The notes: generated by a model from the letters alone, not told the origin. 64,000 nt of DNA from Mycolicibacterium phlei (GCF_001583415.1 NZ_CP014475.1:1364001-1428000); one strand, 5' to 3'. Shown: positions 15,222 through 25,546, numbered from the stretch's first letter. Numbers and translations are program-made.

Positions 15222-16513
15222 GACAGATCCTTCCCGCAGGTCTCCGGCATCCCGATGATCACCAGTGTGGAGACCAGGAGCAGCACCACGCAGTAGCCGG
15301 TGTAGTAGATCGGGTCCAGGTTCGTGCCGAGCCACGTCTGCAGATAGGGCGCCGTGCCGCCGAAGCTCGCGACGGCCACGGAGTACGGCACCGCCAGGCC
15401 GAGCGCACGGATGCCGGTCGGGAACATCTCGGCGTACACCGCGGGCAGGATCGACACCCCGGCCGAGATGAACACCGCCGCGATCGTCATCGCCGCGAAC
15501 AACTGCCACGCGCTGTCACGCACCAGGAACTGCACCGGGATCAGCACCGCCGCGCCACCGGCCGTCGAGATCAGCAGGACGGGCCGCCTGCCGATCCGGT
15601 CGGACAGCGCACCCCACAGGGGCATCAACCCCATCAGGACGAGGCTGGAGGTCACGCCGGCCCACAGCGCACCGGACGGCGACACGTGCAGCGAGTTGAT
15701 CGCGTACGCCGGCGCGGCCACCACCCACGAGTAGTAGAAGACCGTGAACCCAACCGACAGGCCGATGACGCGGAGTGCCTGACCGCGGTAACGCACGAGC
15801 TCGGGCCACAACCGGGGCCGCTCGCGCCGAGTGGAGGACTTGCTGAAGATCTCGGTCTCCGGCATCCTCCGTCGCATGTAGACGGCGACCAGACCGAACA
15901 CCCCGCCGAGGAGGAACGGGATCCGCCAGCCGTACGAGTGCATTTCGGCCTCGGACAGGCTCAGCGTGAGAACCAGGCCGAGCAGCACGCCGACGGTGTT
16001 GCCGAAGACGCTGGCGATATAGATGACGCTCGACCAGGTGCCGCGCCGGTGCGCGGGTGCGATCTCCGACAGGTAGGTCTGCGCCGACGGCAGCTCGCCG
16101 CCACAGGCCAGGCCCTGAACGACGCGGGCCACCAACAGGATCAGTGACGCCCACGCGCCGACCGCGGCGTACGTCGGTGCGACGCCGATGGTGAAGCTCG
16201 CCGCGGCGGTCGTCACCACCGTCGCCATCATCGACGTGCGCCGACCGACGCGGTCGGCCAGCCAGCCGAACACGAAGCCGCCGACCGGTCGTGCGATGAA
16301 CCCGACCGCGAACACCGCGAGGCTCGCCAGCACCGCCGAGAACCGGTTGCTCTGATCGAAGAACTGGGTGGCGAAGAACGGCACGAAGATCGCGTAGATG
16401 CCCCAGTCGTACCACTCCAGCGCGTGACCCAGCGCGGTCCCGATCAGCTGGGGGGTGCGCCGCGTCGGCGCCGGCGCGCCGTGTCGGGTGCGGAGTTGGA
16501 TCGTCTGGCTCAT
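15218..16513 (-). CDS. MHS-type MFS transporter
   Basis: The protein has 431 residues with about 12 hydrophobic helices. Motifs of the metabolite:H+ symporter branch are visible: the start GTALGHALEWYDWGIYA, the loop GWLADRVGRRTSMM, and ARVVQGLACGGELPSAQTYLSE. These carriers import organic acids, betaines or aromatic acids with protons. The substrate here is unknown; the neighbouring hydrolases point to an N-acylated or cyclic amide. ATG 16513 shares one base with the stop of the amidohydrolase gene (TGATG). Confidence 0.9.
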   Translation of the reverse strand: MSQTIQLRTRHGAPAPTRRTPQLIGTALGHALEWYDWGIYAIFVPFFATQFFDQSNRFSAVLASLAVFAVGFIARPVGGFVFGWLADRVGRRTSMMATVVTTAAASFTIGVAPTYAAVGAWASLILLVARVVQGLACGGELPSAQTYLSEIAPAHRRGTWSSVIYIASVFGNTVGVLLGLVLTLSLSEAEMHSYGWRIPFLLGGVFGLVAVYMRRRMPETEIFSKSSTRRERPRLWPELVRYRGQALRVIGLSVGFTVFYYSWVVAAPAYAINSLHVSPSGALWAGVTSSLVLMGLMPLWGALSDRIGRRPVLLISTAGGAAVLIPVQFLVRDSAWQLFAAMTIAAVFISAGVSILPAVYAEMFPTGIRALGLAVPYSVAVASFGGTAPYLQTWLGTNLDPIYYTGYCVVLLLVSTLVIIGMPETCGKDLS

Positions 16514-17718
16514 CAGCGGCCTTTCTGTGTTGTGTCGTGAAGGCGGCGGATGGCGAGCTCGGCGAAAAGCGCTGCGCCGTCGGGCAGCACGGAGTCGTCG
16601 AACACGGCCTGCGGGCTGTGGTTGAAGGCCGCCTTGTCCGGGTCCGCTCCCTGCGGGAGCGCCCCGAGCGCGACGATGCACCCGGGCACTTCTTCGAGCA
16701 CCCGCGCGAAGTCCTCCGCGCCGGTGAAGGGCTGGGCCAACGGGGCGTACCGGCGTTCCCCGAAGGTCTCGGCGATGACCTCGCGCACGAGCGCGGTCTC
16801 GTCGGCGTCGTTCACCGTGGGCGGTCGGCCCTCGGCGTAGTCGGCGTCGACGTCGACGCCGTGCGCGTCGGCGATCCCGGAGACCAGCCGCAGCACGACG
16901 TCGCGGACCCGCCGCGAGGACTCCCTCGAGAACGTGCGGATGGTGGCCTCGAACGCGGCCGTCGCCGGAATCACGTTGCTGCGCGTGCCCGCCCGCAGCA
17001 CGCCGACCGTCAGCACCACCGGGTCGAACACGTCGAACCGCCGGGTGACGGCGGTCTGCAAAGCGGTCACCATCTCGGCCAGAACGGGAACCGGGTCCTT
17101 GGCCAGATGCGGTGTCGAACCGTGGCCACCTGCGCCGCGGACGGTCACCCGCAGGGTCGCCGACGCCGCGAGGGTGACACCGGGCCGGCTGAAGAACGTG
17201 CCCGCCGGGCCGAGGGTGGAGAACACGTGCAGTGCGTAGGCCGCGTCCGGGCGGCGTCCCGCCGCGTCCAGCACGCCTTCGTCGATCATCGTGCGGGCGC
17301 CCTCCCAGCCCTCCTCACCCGGCTGGAACATGAACACCACGTCGCCGCCGAGCTTGTCGCGCTGGTCGGCGAGAAGACGCGCCGCACCCACGAGCATGGC
17401 GGTGTGCAGGTCGTGGCCGCACCCGTGCATCGTCCCGTCGATCCGGGAGGTGAAGTCGAGGCCGGTGTCCTCCTGCACCGGCAGCGCGTCCATGTCCGCG
17501 CGCAGCAGCACCACACCGTCGCCGCGCCCACGCAGCACGGCGGTGACCGAGGTGCAGCTTGTCCCGGTGCTGATCTCCAGGGGCAGACCCTCGAGCGCCG
17601 CCAGTACCCGCTCCTGCGTGCGCGGCAGGACCAGGCCGAGCTCGGGTTCCCGGTGCAGGTCGCGGCGGAACCGGACGAGCTCGTCGGCCATCTCCCGGGC
17701 CTGCGCGACCATCGACAT
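16513..17718 (-). CDS. M20D-family amidohydrolase
   Basis: The protein has 401 residues. It is of the N-acyl-amino-acid / hippurate / indoleacetyl-amino-acid hydrolase type: LRADMDALPV, MHGCGHDLH with C100 and H102, GEEGWEGA, the dimerisation domain starting GGHGSTPHLAKDP, and TGAEDFARV near the end. It cleaves an N-acyl amino acid or a similar amide using two metal ions. ATG 17718 was chosen: AGGAGG is 9 bases upstream on this strand, and the much longer open frame runs through the divergent regulator gene. First gene of the operon, divergent from the Lrp regulator. Confidence 0.9.
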   Translation of the reverse strand: MSMVAQAREMADELVRFRRDLHREPELGLVLPRTQERVLAALEGLPLEISTGTSCTSVTAVLRGRGDGVVLLRADMDALPVQEDTGLDFTSRIDGTMHGCGHDLHTAMLVGAARLLADQRDKLGGDVVFMFQPGEEGWEGARTMIDEGVLDAAGRRPDAAYALHVFSTLGPAGTFFSRPGVTLAASATLRVTVRGAGGHGSTPHLAKDPVPVLAEMVTALQTAVTRRFDVFDPVVLTVGVLRAGTRSNVIPATAAFEATIRTFSRESSRRVRDVVLRLVSGIADAHGVDVDADYAEGRPPTVNDADETALVREVIAETFGERRYAPLAQPFTGAEDFARVLEEVPGCIVALGALPQGADPDKAAFNHSPQAVFDDSVLPDGAALFAELAIRRLHDTTQKGR

Positions 17719-17762
17719 CCCGCACTTCCTCCTCATCCGGCGAACAGTGCGCGTAGTTTGAG

Positions 17763-17805
17763 GTGCACGGCGACGAGTCGGCCCAAACGGCGTTGATCCG
17801 TGCAC
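17763..17805. promoter_or_regulatory. Two GTGCAC palindromes in the Lrp-amidohydrolase gap
   Basis: GTGCAC occurs at 17763-17768 and 17800-17805 in the 112-bp divergent region, 37 bases apart (about 3.5 helical turns). Lrp/AsnC proteins often bind several spaced sites between divergent genes, so this is a possible operator pair. Confidence 0.3.
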
Positions 17806-17830
17806 AGAAATCTTCTTGAGGAGTGTTTTC

Positions 17831-18832
17831 GTGCATCCCGGCGCGGTGACTGAGCTGGATCTGGAGCTGCTGCACGGCCTGCAGATCGCGCCGCGGATCA
17901 GTTGGGTCGACGCGGCGCGGATCCTCCGCACCACCCCCGCCACGCTCGCCGCCCGCTGGGCGCGGCTGCGCCGGGAGGGGCTGGCCTGGATCACGGCGCA
18001 CCGCGGTGGGTCTCCGCCGCCTGTCCTGGCGCTCGTCGAGGTCGACTGCGTGCCCGGCACGCGCGCCGAGGTGGCCAGGGCGCTCTGCGCCGACCGCAGG
18101 GCGGTGACCGTCGAGGAGTCCACCCGCGGACGCGACCTGCTCGTCACCGCCCTGACCCGTGACCTCGCCGGTCTGACCGCGTTCGTGCTCGACGACCTGA
18201 GCGCGCAACCGGGGGTGCAGCGGCAGCGCACCTCGGTGGTCACCACCCTGCATCGGCACGGCGGCGACTGGCGGCTGGGCGCGCTGGACCGCTGGCAGGA
18301 GTCGGCGTTCGAGGCCGCCGCCGCGGAGATGCGCCCGACCCGCCGGATGCGACCGCCTGAGGACGGCGGTCCCCTGCTCGAGGTACTCGCCGCCAACGGG
18401 CGGGCCAGCGCCGCCGACTGTGCGCGCGCCACGGGCCGCAATCCGGCGACCGTGCGACGTCAGCTGGCCCGGCTGCTGGCGTCGGGGGTGGTGACGTTCC
18501 GGTGCGAGGTGGCGCAGGTGGTGTCGGGTCACCCGATCAGCAGCACCTGGCTGGTGTCGGTGGCGCCGGCGGATCAGGAACGCACGGTGGCGGCGCTGTC
18601 GACGCTGTCGGAACTGCGGATGTGCGCCTCGATCACCGGCGACGCCACGATCGCGTTCACGGTGTGGACGAGCTCGCTGGCCGACATCGCCAGGCTGGAA
18701 CGCCGGATCGGTGAACGGTTGCCGTGGCTGTCGGTGCGCGACAGCGGTGTCAACCTGCGCACCCGAAAACGCATGGGCTGGATGCTCGATCCGGACGGAC
18801 GGGCCACCGGCGTCGTCGTCCCGCCCGTGTGA
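17831..18832 (+). CDS. Lrp/AsnC-family transcriptional regulator, double-domain form
   Basis: The protein has 333 residues, twice the usual Lrp length. Two helix-turn-helix segments can be seen, near residues 10-50 (LDLELLHGLQIAPRISWVDA) and 175-215 (LLEVLAANGRASAADCARAT), each followed by a ligand-binding-type half. Duplicated AsnC proteins like this are common in actinobacteria. The start GTG 17831 is 7 bases after GAGGAG; the TTG at 17816 lies upstream of that site. It is divergent from the amidohydrolase operon and probably controls it in response to an amino acid or its derivative. Confidence 0.85.
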   Translation: MHPGAVTELDLELLHGLQIAPRISWVDAARILRTTPATLAARWARLRREGLAWITAHRGGSPPPVLALVEVDCVPGTRAEVARALCADRRAVTVEESTRGRDLLVTALTRDLAGLTAFVLDDLSAQPGVQRQRTSVVTTLHRHGGDWRLGALDRWQESAFEAAAAEMRPTRRMRPPEDGGPLLEVLAANGRASAADCARATGRNPATVRRQLARLLASGVVTFRCEVAQVVSGHPISSTWLVSVAPADQERTVAALSTLSELRMCASITGDATIAFTVWTSSLADIARLERRIGERLPWLSVRDSGVNLRTRKRMGWMLDPDGRATGVVVPPV

Positions 18833-18873
18833 CGAACCGGGTCAGGGTCCGCGGCGTCGGTAGGCTCGGCGGC

Positions 18874-20658
18874 ATGTTCGCCTTCCTGCCCGGCATTCCC
18901 GGACCCGACGACCTGCGCGCGCTGGCCCGGCGCGTCGACACCGCCCGTCATCACGGTGTGCCCAGCGGTTGCGTGCTTGAACTCGACCTCCTCAACGTGC
19001 CGCCGGAGACCAGCGGCTTCGACCCGCTGGCGCTGATCAGCGGCGCCGGTAAACCGCTGCTGCTGCGCGACGCCGTCGCCGCGATCCACCGAGCCGCCGA
19101 CGACCCGCGGGTGGCCGGGCTGATCGCGCGGGTGCAGTTCCCGGCCGCGCCGCCCGGACCGGTACAGGAACTGCGCGAGGCGATCGCGGCCTTCAGCGCG
19201 GTCAAACCGTCGCTGGCGTGGGCCGAGACCTACCCCGGCACCCTGGCGTACTACCTAGCGTCGGCGTTCCGCGAGGTGTGGATGCAGCCGTCGGGCACCG
19301 TCGGACTGGTCGGCTTCGCGACCAACGCGATGTTCCTGCGCGACGCCCTGGACAAGGCGGGCATCGAGGCGCAGTTCGTCGCGCGCGGCGAGTACAAGTC
19401 GGCGGCCAACCTGTTCACCGAAGACTCCTACACCGACGCGCACCGGGAGGCCGACGAGCGGTTGATCCGCAGCCTGCACGAGCAGGTGCTCGCCGGTGTC
19501 GCCGAGTCCCGCAAGCTCACCGTCGAGGAGGTCGACGCGCTCGCGGACAAGGCCCCGCTGCTGCGCGACGACGCGGTGGCGGGCAAGCTGATCGACCGCA
19601 TCGGCTTCCGCGACGAGGCCTACGCGCGCATCGGTGAACTCGTCGGCGCCGCACCCGATTCCGGTGACCCCGACGGCGAGGACGCCGCGCCGCGGCTGTA
19701 CCTGTCGCGCTACGCCAAGGCCGAGCGGCCCGCCCCGCCGCTGCCGCCCATCCCGGGGCGCAAGGGCAAGCCGACGATCGCGGTGGTCACCCTGCACGGC
19801 CCGATCGTCAGCGGGCGCGGCGGCCCGCAGCCGCTGCCGCCGCTGGGATCGTCGAGCGCCGGCGGGGACACCATCGCCGCCGCGCTGCGCGAAGCCGCCG
19901 CCGACGACGACGTGTCGGCGATCGTGCTGCGGGTGGACAGCCCCGGCGGCGCGGTCACCGGGTCGGAGACCATCTGGCGGGAGGTGAACCGGATCCGCGG
20001 CAAGGGCACGCCGGTGGTCGCGTCGATGGGCGCGGTCGCGGCGTCCGGCGGCTACTACGTGTCGATGGGGGCCGACGAGATCGTCGCCAACCCGGGCACC
20101 ATCACCGGGTCGATCGGCGTGGTGACCGGCAAGCTGGTCGCCCGCGAACTCAAGGAGAAGCTCGGCGTCGGCTCAGATGCCGTGCGCACCAACCCCAATG
20201 CCGACGCCTGGTCGATCAACGCGCCGTTCACCGACGAGCAGCAGGCGCACGTGGAGGCCCAGGCCGACCTGATCTACGCGGACTTCGTCGCGCGGGTCGC
20301 CGAGGGCCGCGGGATGAGCGTCGAGGAGGTCGACAAGATCGCCCGCGGCCGGGTCTGGACGGGCGCCGACGCGCGGGAGCGCGGCCTGGTCGACCACCTC
20401 GGCGGACTGCGCACCGCGGTCCGGCGGGCCAAGGTGCTGGCCGGGCTGGGGGAGGACGACGACGTGCGCCTGGTCTCGTATCCGGGTTCGTCGCTGATGG
20501 ACCGGCTGCGGCCCAAGCCGTCGTCGGTGCCCGCGGCAGCGTCGGTGTCCGATGCGTTCACCGCGCTGGTCGGCCGGTCGCTGCTGGCCATGGTGGGTCA
20601 GGCCGAGCGGTCGCTGACCGGGGTGAACGCCCTGTGGCTGGGGGACTACCGGTTCTGA
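18874..20658 (+). CDS. sppA: Signal peptide peptidase SppA, 67K type
   Basis: The protein has 594 residues with two tandem ClpP-like halves, as in E. coli SppA. The expected catalytic dyad is K175 (GEYKSAANLF) in the first half and S391 (AVAASGGYYVS) in the second. It degrades signal peptides left in the membrane. No strong N-terminal membrane anchor is visible, unlike E. coli SppA. ATG 18874 begins MFAFLPGIPGPDDL; the longer frame overlaps the regulator gene. M. tuberculosis also has sppA in the gap between rplO and secY. Confidence 0.9.
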   Translation: MFAFLPGIPGPDDLRALARRVDTARHHGVPSGCVLELDLLNVPPETSGFDPLALISGAGKPLLLRDAVAAIHRAADDPRVAGLIARVQFPAAPPGPVQELREAIAAFSAVKPSLAWAETYPGTLAYYLASAFREVWMQPSGTVGLVGFATNAMFLRDALDKAGIEAQFVARGEYKSAANLFTEDSYTDAHREADERLIRSLHEQVLAGVAESRKLTVEEVDALADKAPLLRDDAVAGKLIDRIGFRDEAYARIGELVGAAPDSGDPDGEDAAPRLYLSRYAKAERPAPPLPPIPGRKGKPTIAVVTLHGPIVSGRGGPQPLPPLGSSSAGGDTIAAALREAAADDDVSAIVLRVDSPGGAVTGSETIWREVNRIRGKGTPVVASMGAVAASGGYYVSMGADEIVANPGTITGSIGVVTGKLVARELKEKLGVGSDAVRTNPNADAWSINAPFTDEQQAHVEAQADLIYADFVARVAEGRGMSVEEVDKIARGRVWTGADARERGLVDHLGGLRTAVRRAKVLAGLGEDDDVRLVSYPGSSLMDRLRPKPSSVPAAASVSDAFTALVGRSLLAMVGQAERSLTGVNALWLGDYRF

Positions 20659-20683
20659 CGGTCTCGCCGCACGGCATCTGCGG

Positions 20684-20747
20684 GCGCGAGCGTGCGCAAA
20701 TGTCGGGATTTCCGCGGCGTGTCGTGAGCAGACACGCACGCTCGCGG
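20684..20747. repeat. 64-bp palindromic intergenic repeat, copy B
   Basis: This is the second copy of the element at 9431-9494, the same length with scattered differences. It starts GCGCGAGCGTGCG and ends CGCACGCTCGCGG, which pair over about 12 bases, and has the inner hairpin GCGTGTC / GACACGC. It fills the gap between the convergent ends of sppA and a methyltransferase gene, where it could act as a two-way terminator. Confidence 0.8.
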
Positions 20748-20755
20748 GAAGGAAA

Positions 20756-21655
20756 TTAGGACTTCACGGCCGACAGGTAGCTCATGTCGGCGAAGTGGGC
20801 GATCGGGGAGTCCTCCGGGAACTCGAAACCGTTGGCGGCGAAGGCCTCCCGCATACCCTGCACGGTCACATCCCAGCCCCGCTCGGTGAGGTACACCGCG
20901 ACGTCGTTGCGCTCACCGGGATAGATCAGCTCGCTCATCTCGATGTTGTGGCCGTACACCCGCAGCCGGTCGGCGATCTCGCGGGAGCGTTCGTCGCCGA
21001 ACATGCTGACGTCGGGGATGTGCTCGCAGGCCACCCGGCTGCCCGGGGCGCTGAGCTCGTCGATGCGGTCGAACAGCAGATCCTGCGCCTGCGGCGGCAG
21101 ATAGATCAGCAGCCCCTCGGCGATCCACGCCGTCGGCTGCGCCGGGTCGAAACCGTTGTCCCGCAGCACCCGCGGCCAGTCGTCGCGCAGATCGACCGCC
21201 AGCGCGCGGCGCTCGGCCCTCGGCTCGGCGCCCAGCGCGGCCAGCGTGTCGCTCTTGAACGCGATCACCGCGGGCTGGTCCAGCTCGTAGACCGTGGTGC
21301 CGTCCGGCCACGGCAGCCGGTAGGCGCGGGCGTCCAGCCCGGAGGCCAGGATCACCGCCTGCCGGACCCCGGCGTCGGCGGCGTCGGTGAACAACCGGTC
21401 GAAGTGGCGGGTGCGCACCGCCATGCTCTCGGCGGCGCGCTGCGGGTTGAACACCGGGGTGATCTCCTCGAGGTCGATCTCCCCGTCGAGCGCCCGCACG
21501 AAGAAGTCCACCCCGACCGCGCGCACCAGCGGTTCGGCGTACGGGTCGTCGATCATGCCGGCGCGGTGGCTCAGCACGCGCTGGGCGGCGACCATCGTCG
21601 CGGTCGAACCGACGCTGGACGCCAGATCCCAGGTGTCGTTGTCGCTGCGGGTCAC
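20756..21655 (-). CDS. SAM-dependent methyltransferase, TIGR00027 family (copy 1)
   Basis: The protein has 299 residues. It has the mycobacterial TIGR00027 pattern: the start [20 protein letters not shown], a [14 protein letters not shown] segment, the SAM-site motif [15 protein letters not shown], and a C-terminal end [12 protein letters not shown]. The family is distantly related to leucine carboxyl methyltransferases; mycobacteria carry many copies and their substrates are unknown. The start overlaps the stop of its paralogue by 4 bases, so the two are co-translated. Confidence 0.9.
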   Translation of the reverse strand: MTRSDNDTWDLASSVGSTATMVAAQRVLSHRAGMIDDPYAEPLVRAVGVDFFVRALDGEIDLEEITPVFNPQRAAESMAVRTRHFDRLFTDAADAGVRQAVILASGLDARAYRLPWPDGTTVYELDQPAVIAFKSDTLAALGAEPRAERRALAVDLRDDWPRVLRDNGFDPAQPTAWIAEGLLIYLPPQAQDLLFDRIDELSAPGSRVACEHIPDVSMFGDERSREIADRLRVYGHNIEMSELIYPGERNDVAVYLTERGWDVTVQGMREAFAANGFEFPEDSPIAHFADMSYLSAVKS

Positions 21656-22587
21656 GACCCCAGTATCCCGGTGAGGTAAGCCATCTCACCGAGGTTGCCC
21701 ATCTCGTCGTCGGCGGGCGGGCGGGGCCGGCCGTTGTCGGCCAGCAGCTCGTCGACGGTGCGGCGGGTCACCCGCCAGCCGCGGTCGGCCAGGTAGGTGC
21801 CCGGGTCGTTGCGGTCACCGATGTACACCAGCTCGGAGAAGTCCAGGTCGAACCCGTGGTCGCGCCACTGCTGCGACGCCTGCCGCATGCGCTCGACCAC
21901 GTTCTCCCGCTCGGCCTCGGGGATGCTCGTCGGCCCGCACTCCACGGCGAACCGGCTGCCCGGCGCGCTCAGCGCGGTGACGGTGTCCAGCAGCTGGTCC
22001 TGCGCCTCCGGCGGCAGATAACCCAGCAGCCCCTCGGCACTCCAGGCCGTCGGCGCCGACGGGTCGAAGCCGGCCGCCTTCAGCGCCGTCGGCCAGTCGT
22101 AGCGCAGGTCGATGGCGACGGTGCGCAGCTCGGCGGTCGGGTCGGCGCCCAGCGAGCCCATCGTCGTGGTCTTGAACTCGATGACGCCGGGCTGGTCGAT
22201 CTCGTAGACGACGGTGCCGTCCGCCCACGCCAGCCGGTAGGCCCGTGCGTCCAGGCCGGAGGCCAGGATCACCGCCTGCCGGATGCCCGCGCGGCCGGCC
22301 TCGAGAAAGAAGTCGTCGAAGAACTTCGTGCGCGCGGCCATGTTGTCGGTCATCCGCGCCAGGCCCATCGTCTGGTTACCGGTGTCGAGATCCTCGAGCC
22401 CGAGCCCGCCACTGGCCAACCGGGTGAAGAAGTCGACCCCGACCGCGCGCACCAACGGCTCGGCGAACGGATCGGAGATCAGCGCGTCGTCCTGGCGGGT
22501 GGCCACCGCCCGCGCCGCGGCGACCATCGTCGCCGTCGCGCCCACGCTCGACGTGAGATCCCAGGTGTCGTTGTCGGTCCGTGCCAT
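21652..22587 (-). CDS. SAM-dependent methyltransferase, TIGR00027 family (copy 2)
   Basis: The protein has 311 residues, a paralogue of the adjacent methyltransferase; both share NDTWDL and [18 protein letters not shown] 22587 was chosen because GAGGAG lies just upstream (start codon context CTGACGATG) and the alignment with its paralogue begins there; a longer frame to 22710 has no such support. M. tuberculosis has a similar pair (Rv0725c-Rv0726c) between sppA and secY. Target molecule unknown. Confidence 0.9.
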   Translation of the reverse strand: MARTDNDTWDLTSSVGATATMVAAARAVATRQDDALISDPFAEPLVRAVGVDFFTRLASGGLGLEDLDTGNQTMGLARMTDNMAARTKFFDDFFLEAGRAGIRQAVILASGLDARAYRLAWADGTVVYEIDQPGVIEFKTTTMGSLGADPTAELRTVAIDLRYDWPTALKAAGFDPSAPTAWSAEGLLGYLPPEAQDQLLDTVTALSAPGSRFAVECGPTSIPEAERENVVERMRQASQQWRDHGFDLDFSELVYIGDRNDPGTYLADRGWRVTRRTVDELLADNGRPRPPADDEMGNLGEMAYLTGILGS

Positions 22588-22845
22588 CGTCAGCTCCTCA
22601 GCAAAAGTAATTAGTAGATATAACGAGCCGACGTCCACGTTATGTTCCCGCCCTGATGAAACGCTGAGAAGAGGTGCCGCACGTGTGGATGCGGGTGTGC
22701 GCAGGCCCAACTGTTACTCTCGTAGACTGTTTGGCGGGTAACTCTGCAGGCTGCGCGCTTGGCGGGGGTCCGCACACGACTTAACCATGACGCTGGGCGA
22801 ATCCAGCCCCATTCGCACGCCGACCCCGGCTGCGCAGGAGGAAGA
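22588..22845. promoter_or_regulatory. Divergent intergenic region before secY
   Basis: This 258-bp gap separates the methyltransferase pair from secY. It holds a markedly AT-rich patch at about 22601-22625 (AAAAGTAATTAGTAGATATAA), probably part of the methyltransferase promoter, and a TAGACT hexamer at 22723-22728 that could be a -10 element for secY but has no clear -35 partner. No coding sequence is recognised in it. Confidence 0.35.
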
Positions 22846-24189
22846 GTGCTTTCGGCTTTCATCTCTTCACTCAGGACTGTCGACCTGAGAAGGAAGATCC
22901 TGTTCACGTTGGGGATCGTGATCCTGTACCGGCTCGGGGCGTCGATCCCCTCGCCGGGGGTGAACTACCCGAACGTGCAGGAGTGCATCGCCGAGGTCAC
23001 CGGCGGTGAATCGGGACAGCTGTACTCCCTGATCAACCTGTTCTCCGGTGGCGCGCTGCTGCAGCTGTCGGTGTTCGCGGTGGGCGTGATGCCCTACATC
23101 ACCGCGAGCATCATCGTGCAGCTGCTGACCGTGGTGATCCCGCGCTTCGAACAGCTGCGCAAGGAGGGCCAGGCCGGTCAGGCCAAGATGACGCAGTACA
23201 CGCGTTATCTGGCGATCGCGCTGGCGCTGCTGCAGAGCACCAGCATCGTCGCGCTGGCCGCCAACGGCGGCCTGCTGCAGGGCTGCTCGCTGGAGATCAT
23301 CCAGGGCCAGGACGCCGAGGGCTGGAACATCTTCACCCTGGTCGTGATGGTGCTGGTGATGACCGCGGGCGCGGCCCTGGTGATGTGGATGGGCGAGCTG
23401 GTCACCGAGCGCGGCGTCGGCAACGGCATGTCGCTGATCATCTTCACCAGCATCGCCTCGGCCATCCCCGGTGAGGGGCAGGCCATCCTGCAGGACCGCG
23501 GCGGGCTGGTCTTCGCGCTGGTCTGCGCGGGTGCGCTGGCGATCATCGTCGGCGTGGTGTTCGTCGAGCAGGGTCAGCGCCGCATCCCGGTGCAGTACGC
23601 CAAGCGCATGGTGGGCCGCAAGATGTACGGCGGCACCTCCACCTACCTGCCGCTGAAGGTCAACCAGGCCGGCGTCATCCCGGTGATCTTCGCGTCGTCG
23701 CTGATCTACATCCCGCAGCTGATCACCCAGCTGATCCAGAGCGGCAGCTCCGACCCGAACAAGACCAACTGGTGGACCCGGTTCGTCGCCGAGTACCTCA
23801 GCGACCCGAGCAACCCGGTCTACATCGCGATCTACTTCGGGCTGATCGTGTTCTTCACCTACTTCTATGTGTCGATCACGTTCAACCCCGACGAGCGCGC
23901 CGACGAGATGAAGAAGTTCGGCGGCTTCATCCCCGGCATCCGCCCGGGCAAGCCCACCGCCGACTACCTGCGCTACGTGCTCAGCCGCATCACCCTGCCG
24001 GGTTCGATCTACCTGGGCACCATCGCGGTGCTGCCCAACCTGTTCCTGACGCTCGGCAGCGGCGGACCGGTGCAGAACCTGCCGTTCGGCGGCGTCGGGG
24101 TGCTGATCATGGTCGGCGTCGGCTTGGATACGGTCAAGCAGATTGAAAGCCAGTTGATGCAACGTAACTACGAAGGGTTCCTGAAGTGA
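22846..24189 (+). CDS. secY: Preprotein translocase subunit SecY
   Basis: The protein has 447 residues with ten membrane helices. It forms the channel of the Sec translocon together with SecE and SecG. Signatures include [15 protein letters not shown] near helix 2, [14 protein letters not shown] in the cytosolic loop and the C-terminal [12 protein letters not shown], matching M. tuberculosis SecY. GTG 22846 follows AGGAGGA with 2-3 bases' gap from its end and aligns with the known start [14 protein letters not shown]. It is coupled to adk through a GTGA overlap. Confidence 0.97.
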   Translation: MLSAFISSLRTVDLRRKILFTLGIVILYRLGASIPSPGVNYPNVQECIAEVTGGESGQLYSLINLFSGGALLQLSVFAVGVMPYITASIIVQLLTVVIPRFEQLRKEGQAGQAKMTQYTRYLAIALALLQSTSIVALAANGGLLQGCSLEIIQGQDAEGWNIFTLVVMVLVMTAGAALVMWMGELVTERGVGNGMSLIIFTSIASAIPGEGQAILQDRGGLVFALVCAGALAIIVGVVFVEQGQRRIPVQYAKRMVGRKMYGGTSTYLPLKVNQAGVIPVIFASSLIYIPQLITQLIQSGSSDPNKTNWWTRFVAEYLSDPSNPVYIAIYFGLIVFFTYFYVSITFNPDERADEMKKFGGFIPGIRPGKPTADYLRYVLSRITLPGSIYLGTIAVLPNLFLTLGSGGPVQNLPFGGVGVLIMVGVGLDTVKQIESQLMQRNYEGFLK

Positions 24190-24734
24190 GAGTCGTTCTG
24201 CTTGGTCCGCCCGGCGCTGGTAAGGGCACACAGGCCCAGAAGCTCTCGGAGAAGCTCGGGATCCCCCAGATTTCGACCGGCGACCTGTTCCGCAAGAACA
24301 TCGGCGACGGCACCCCGCTCGGCCTGGAGGCCAAGCGCTACCTCGACGCCGGCGACCTGGTGCCCGCCGAGCTGACGAACCGTCTCGTCGAGGACCGCAT
24401 CGACCAGCCCGACGCCGCCAACGGGTTCATCCTCGACGGCTACCCCCGCTCGGTGGAGCAGGCCAAGGCGCTCGACGACATGCTCAAGGCGCGCAACACC
24501 AAGATCGACGCGGTGCTGGAGTTCAAGGTCTCCGAGGACGAGCTGTTCACGCGGCTCAAGGCCCGCGGCCGCGCCGACGACACCGAGGACGTCATCCGCA
24601 ACCGGATGCAGGTCTACCGCGACGAGACCTACCCGCTGCTCGAGTACTACAAGGACAGCAACCTGCAGACCATCGACGCCGTCGGCGCTCTCGACGAGGT
24701 GTTCGCCCGGGCGCTGCGGGCGCTCGGCCAGTGA
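24186..24734 (+). CDS. adk: Adenylate kinase
   Basis: The protein has 182 residues, of the short mycobacterial form without the zinc-type LID. It has the P-loop [10 protein letters not shown], the AMP-binding STGDLFRKN, the [10 protein letters not shown] motif and GRADDTEDV near the LID. It interconverts 2 ADP with ATP and AMP. GTG start overlaps the secY stop by 4 bases. The secY-adk-map order is the ancestral end of the spc operon. Confidence 0.98.
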   Translation: MRVVLLGPPGAGKGTQAQKLSEKLGIPQISTGDLFRKNIGDGTPLGLEAKRYLDAGDLVPAELTNRLVEDRIDQPDAANGFILDGYPRSVEQAKALDDMLKARNTKIDAVLEFKVSEDELFTRLKARGRADDTEDVIRNRMQVYRDETYPLLEYYKDSNLQTIDAVGALDEVFARALRALGQ

Positions 24735-24738
24735 CCCG

Positions 24739-25530
24739 ATGATCGGCCGCCTGCGCAACCGCAAGGTCGTGCCGCAGCGCACGCCCGGTGAGCTCGACGC
24801 GATGGCGGTCGCCGGCGCGCTGGTCGCCAAGGCGCTCGCCGCGGTGCGCGAGGCCGCCGCACCCGGGGTGTCCACCAAGACGCTCGACGAGGTCGCCGAA
24901 GCGGTGATCCGCGACGGCGGCGGCGTCCCGTCGTTCCTGGGCTACCACGGCTACCCGGCCACCATCTGCTCGTCGGTCAACGATCGGGTGGTGCACGGAA
25001 TCCCGTCGGCCGACGAGATCCTGGCCCCCGGCGACCTGGTGTCGATCGACTGCGGCGCTATCGTCGACGGCTGGCACGGCGACTCGGCGATCACCTTCGG
25101 TGTCGAGACCCTGATCCCCGCCGACGAGGCGCTGTCGGCGGCGACCCGCGAAGCCCTGGAGGCCGGGGCGGCCGCGATGGTGCCGGGCAACCGGCTCACC
25201 GACGTCTCGCACGCCATCGAGAAGGCCACCCGCGCCGCCGAGAAGCGCTACGACCGCCGGTTCGGGATCGTCGAGAACTACGGCGGACACGGCATCGGCC
25301 GCCAGATGCACATGGACCCCTTCCTGCCCAACGAGGGCTCGCCGGGCCGCGGACCGTACCTCGAGGTCGGATCGGTGCTGGCGATCGAGCCGATGCTCAC
25401 GCTGGGCACCACCCGGACCAGGGTCCTCGACGACGAGTGGACGGTCGTCACCACCGACGGCTCCCGCGCGGCACACTGGGAGCACACGGTCGCCGTCACC
25501 GAGGACGGCCCGCGCATCCTCACCCGGTAG
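24739..25530 (+). CDS. map: Methionine aminopeptidase, type I
   Basis: The protein has 263 residues. It removes N-terminal methionine from new proteins. The metal ligands sit in the usual context: D in [17 protein letters not shown] in [13 protein letters not shown], and E in AIEPMLTLG and [12 protein letters not shown]. No SH3-like N-terminal extension is present, so it corresponds to the shorter MapA-type enzyme (Rv0734). Starts 4 bases after the adk stop. Confidence 0.95.
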   Translation: MIGRLRNRKVVPQRTPGELDAMAVAGALVAKALAAVREAAAPGVSTKTLDEVAEAVIRDGGGVPSFLGYHGYPATICSSVNDRVVHGIPSADEILAPGDLVSIDCGAIVDGWHGDSAITFGVETLIPADEALSAATREALEAGAAAMVPGNRLTDVSHAIEKATRAAEKRYDRRFGIVENYGGHGIGRQMHMDPFLPNEGSPGRGPYLEVGSVLAIEPMLTLGTTRTRVLDDEWTVVTTDGSRAAHWEHTVAVTEDGPRILTR

Positions 25531-25546
25531 CCGCCCGGCGCCCATC

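Noticed and set aside
16513..18441. A 642-residue M20 protein with a long N-terminal extension
   Set aside because: The extension lies opposite the Lrp gene and is arginine/serine-rich. A strong AGGAGG precedes the ATG at 17718.
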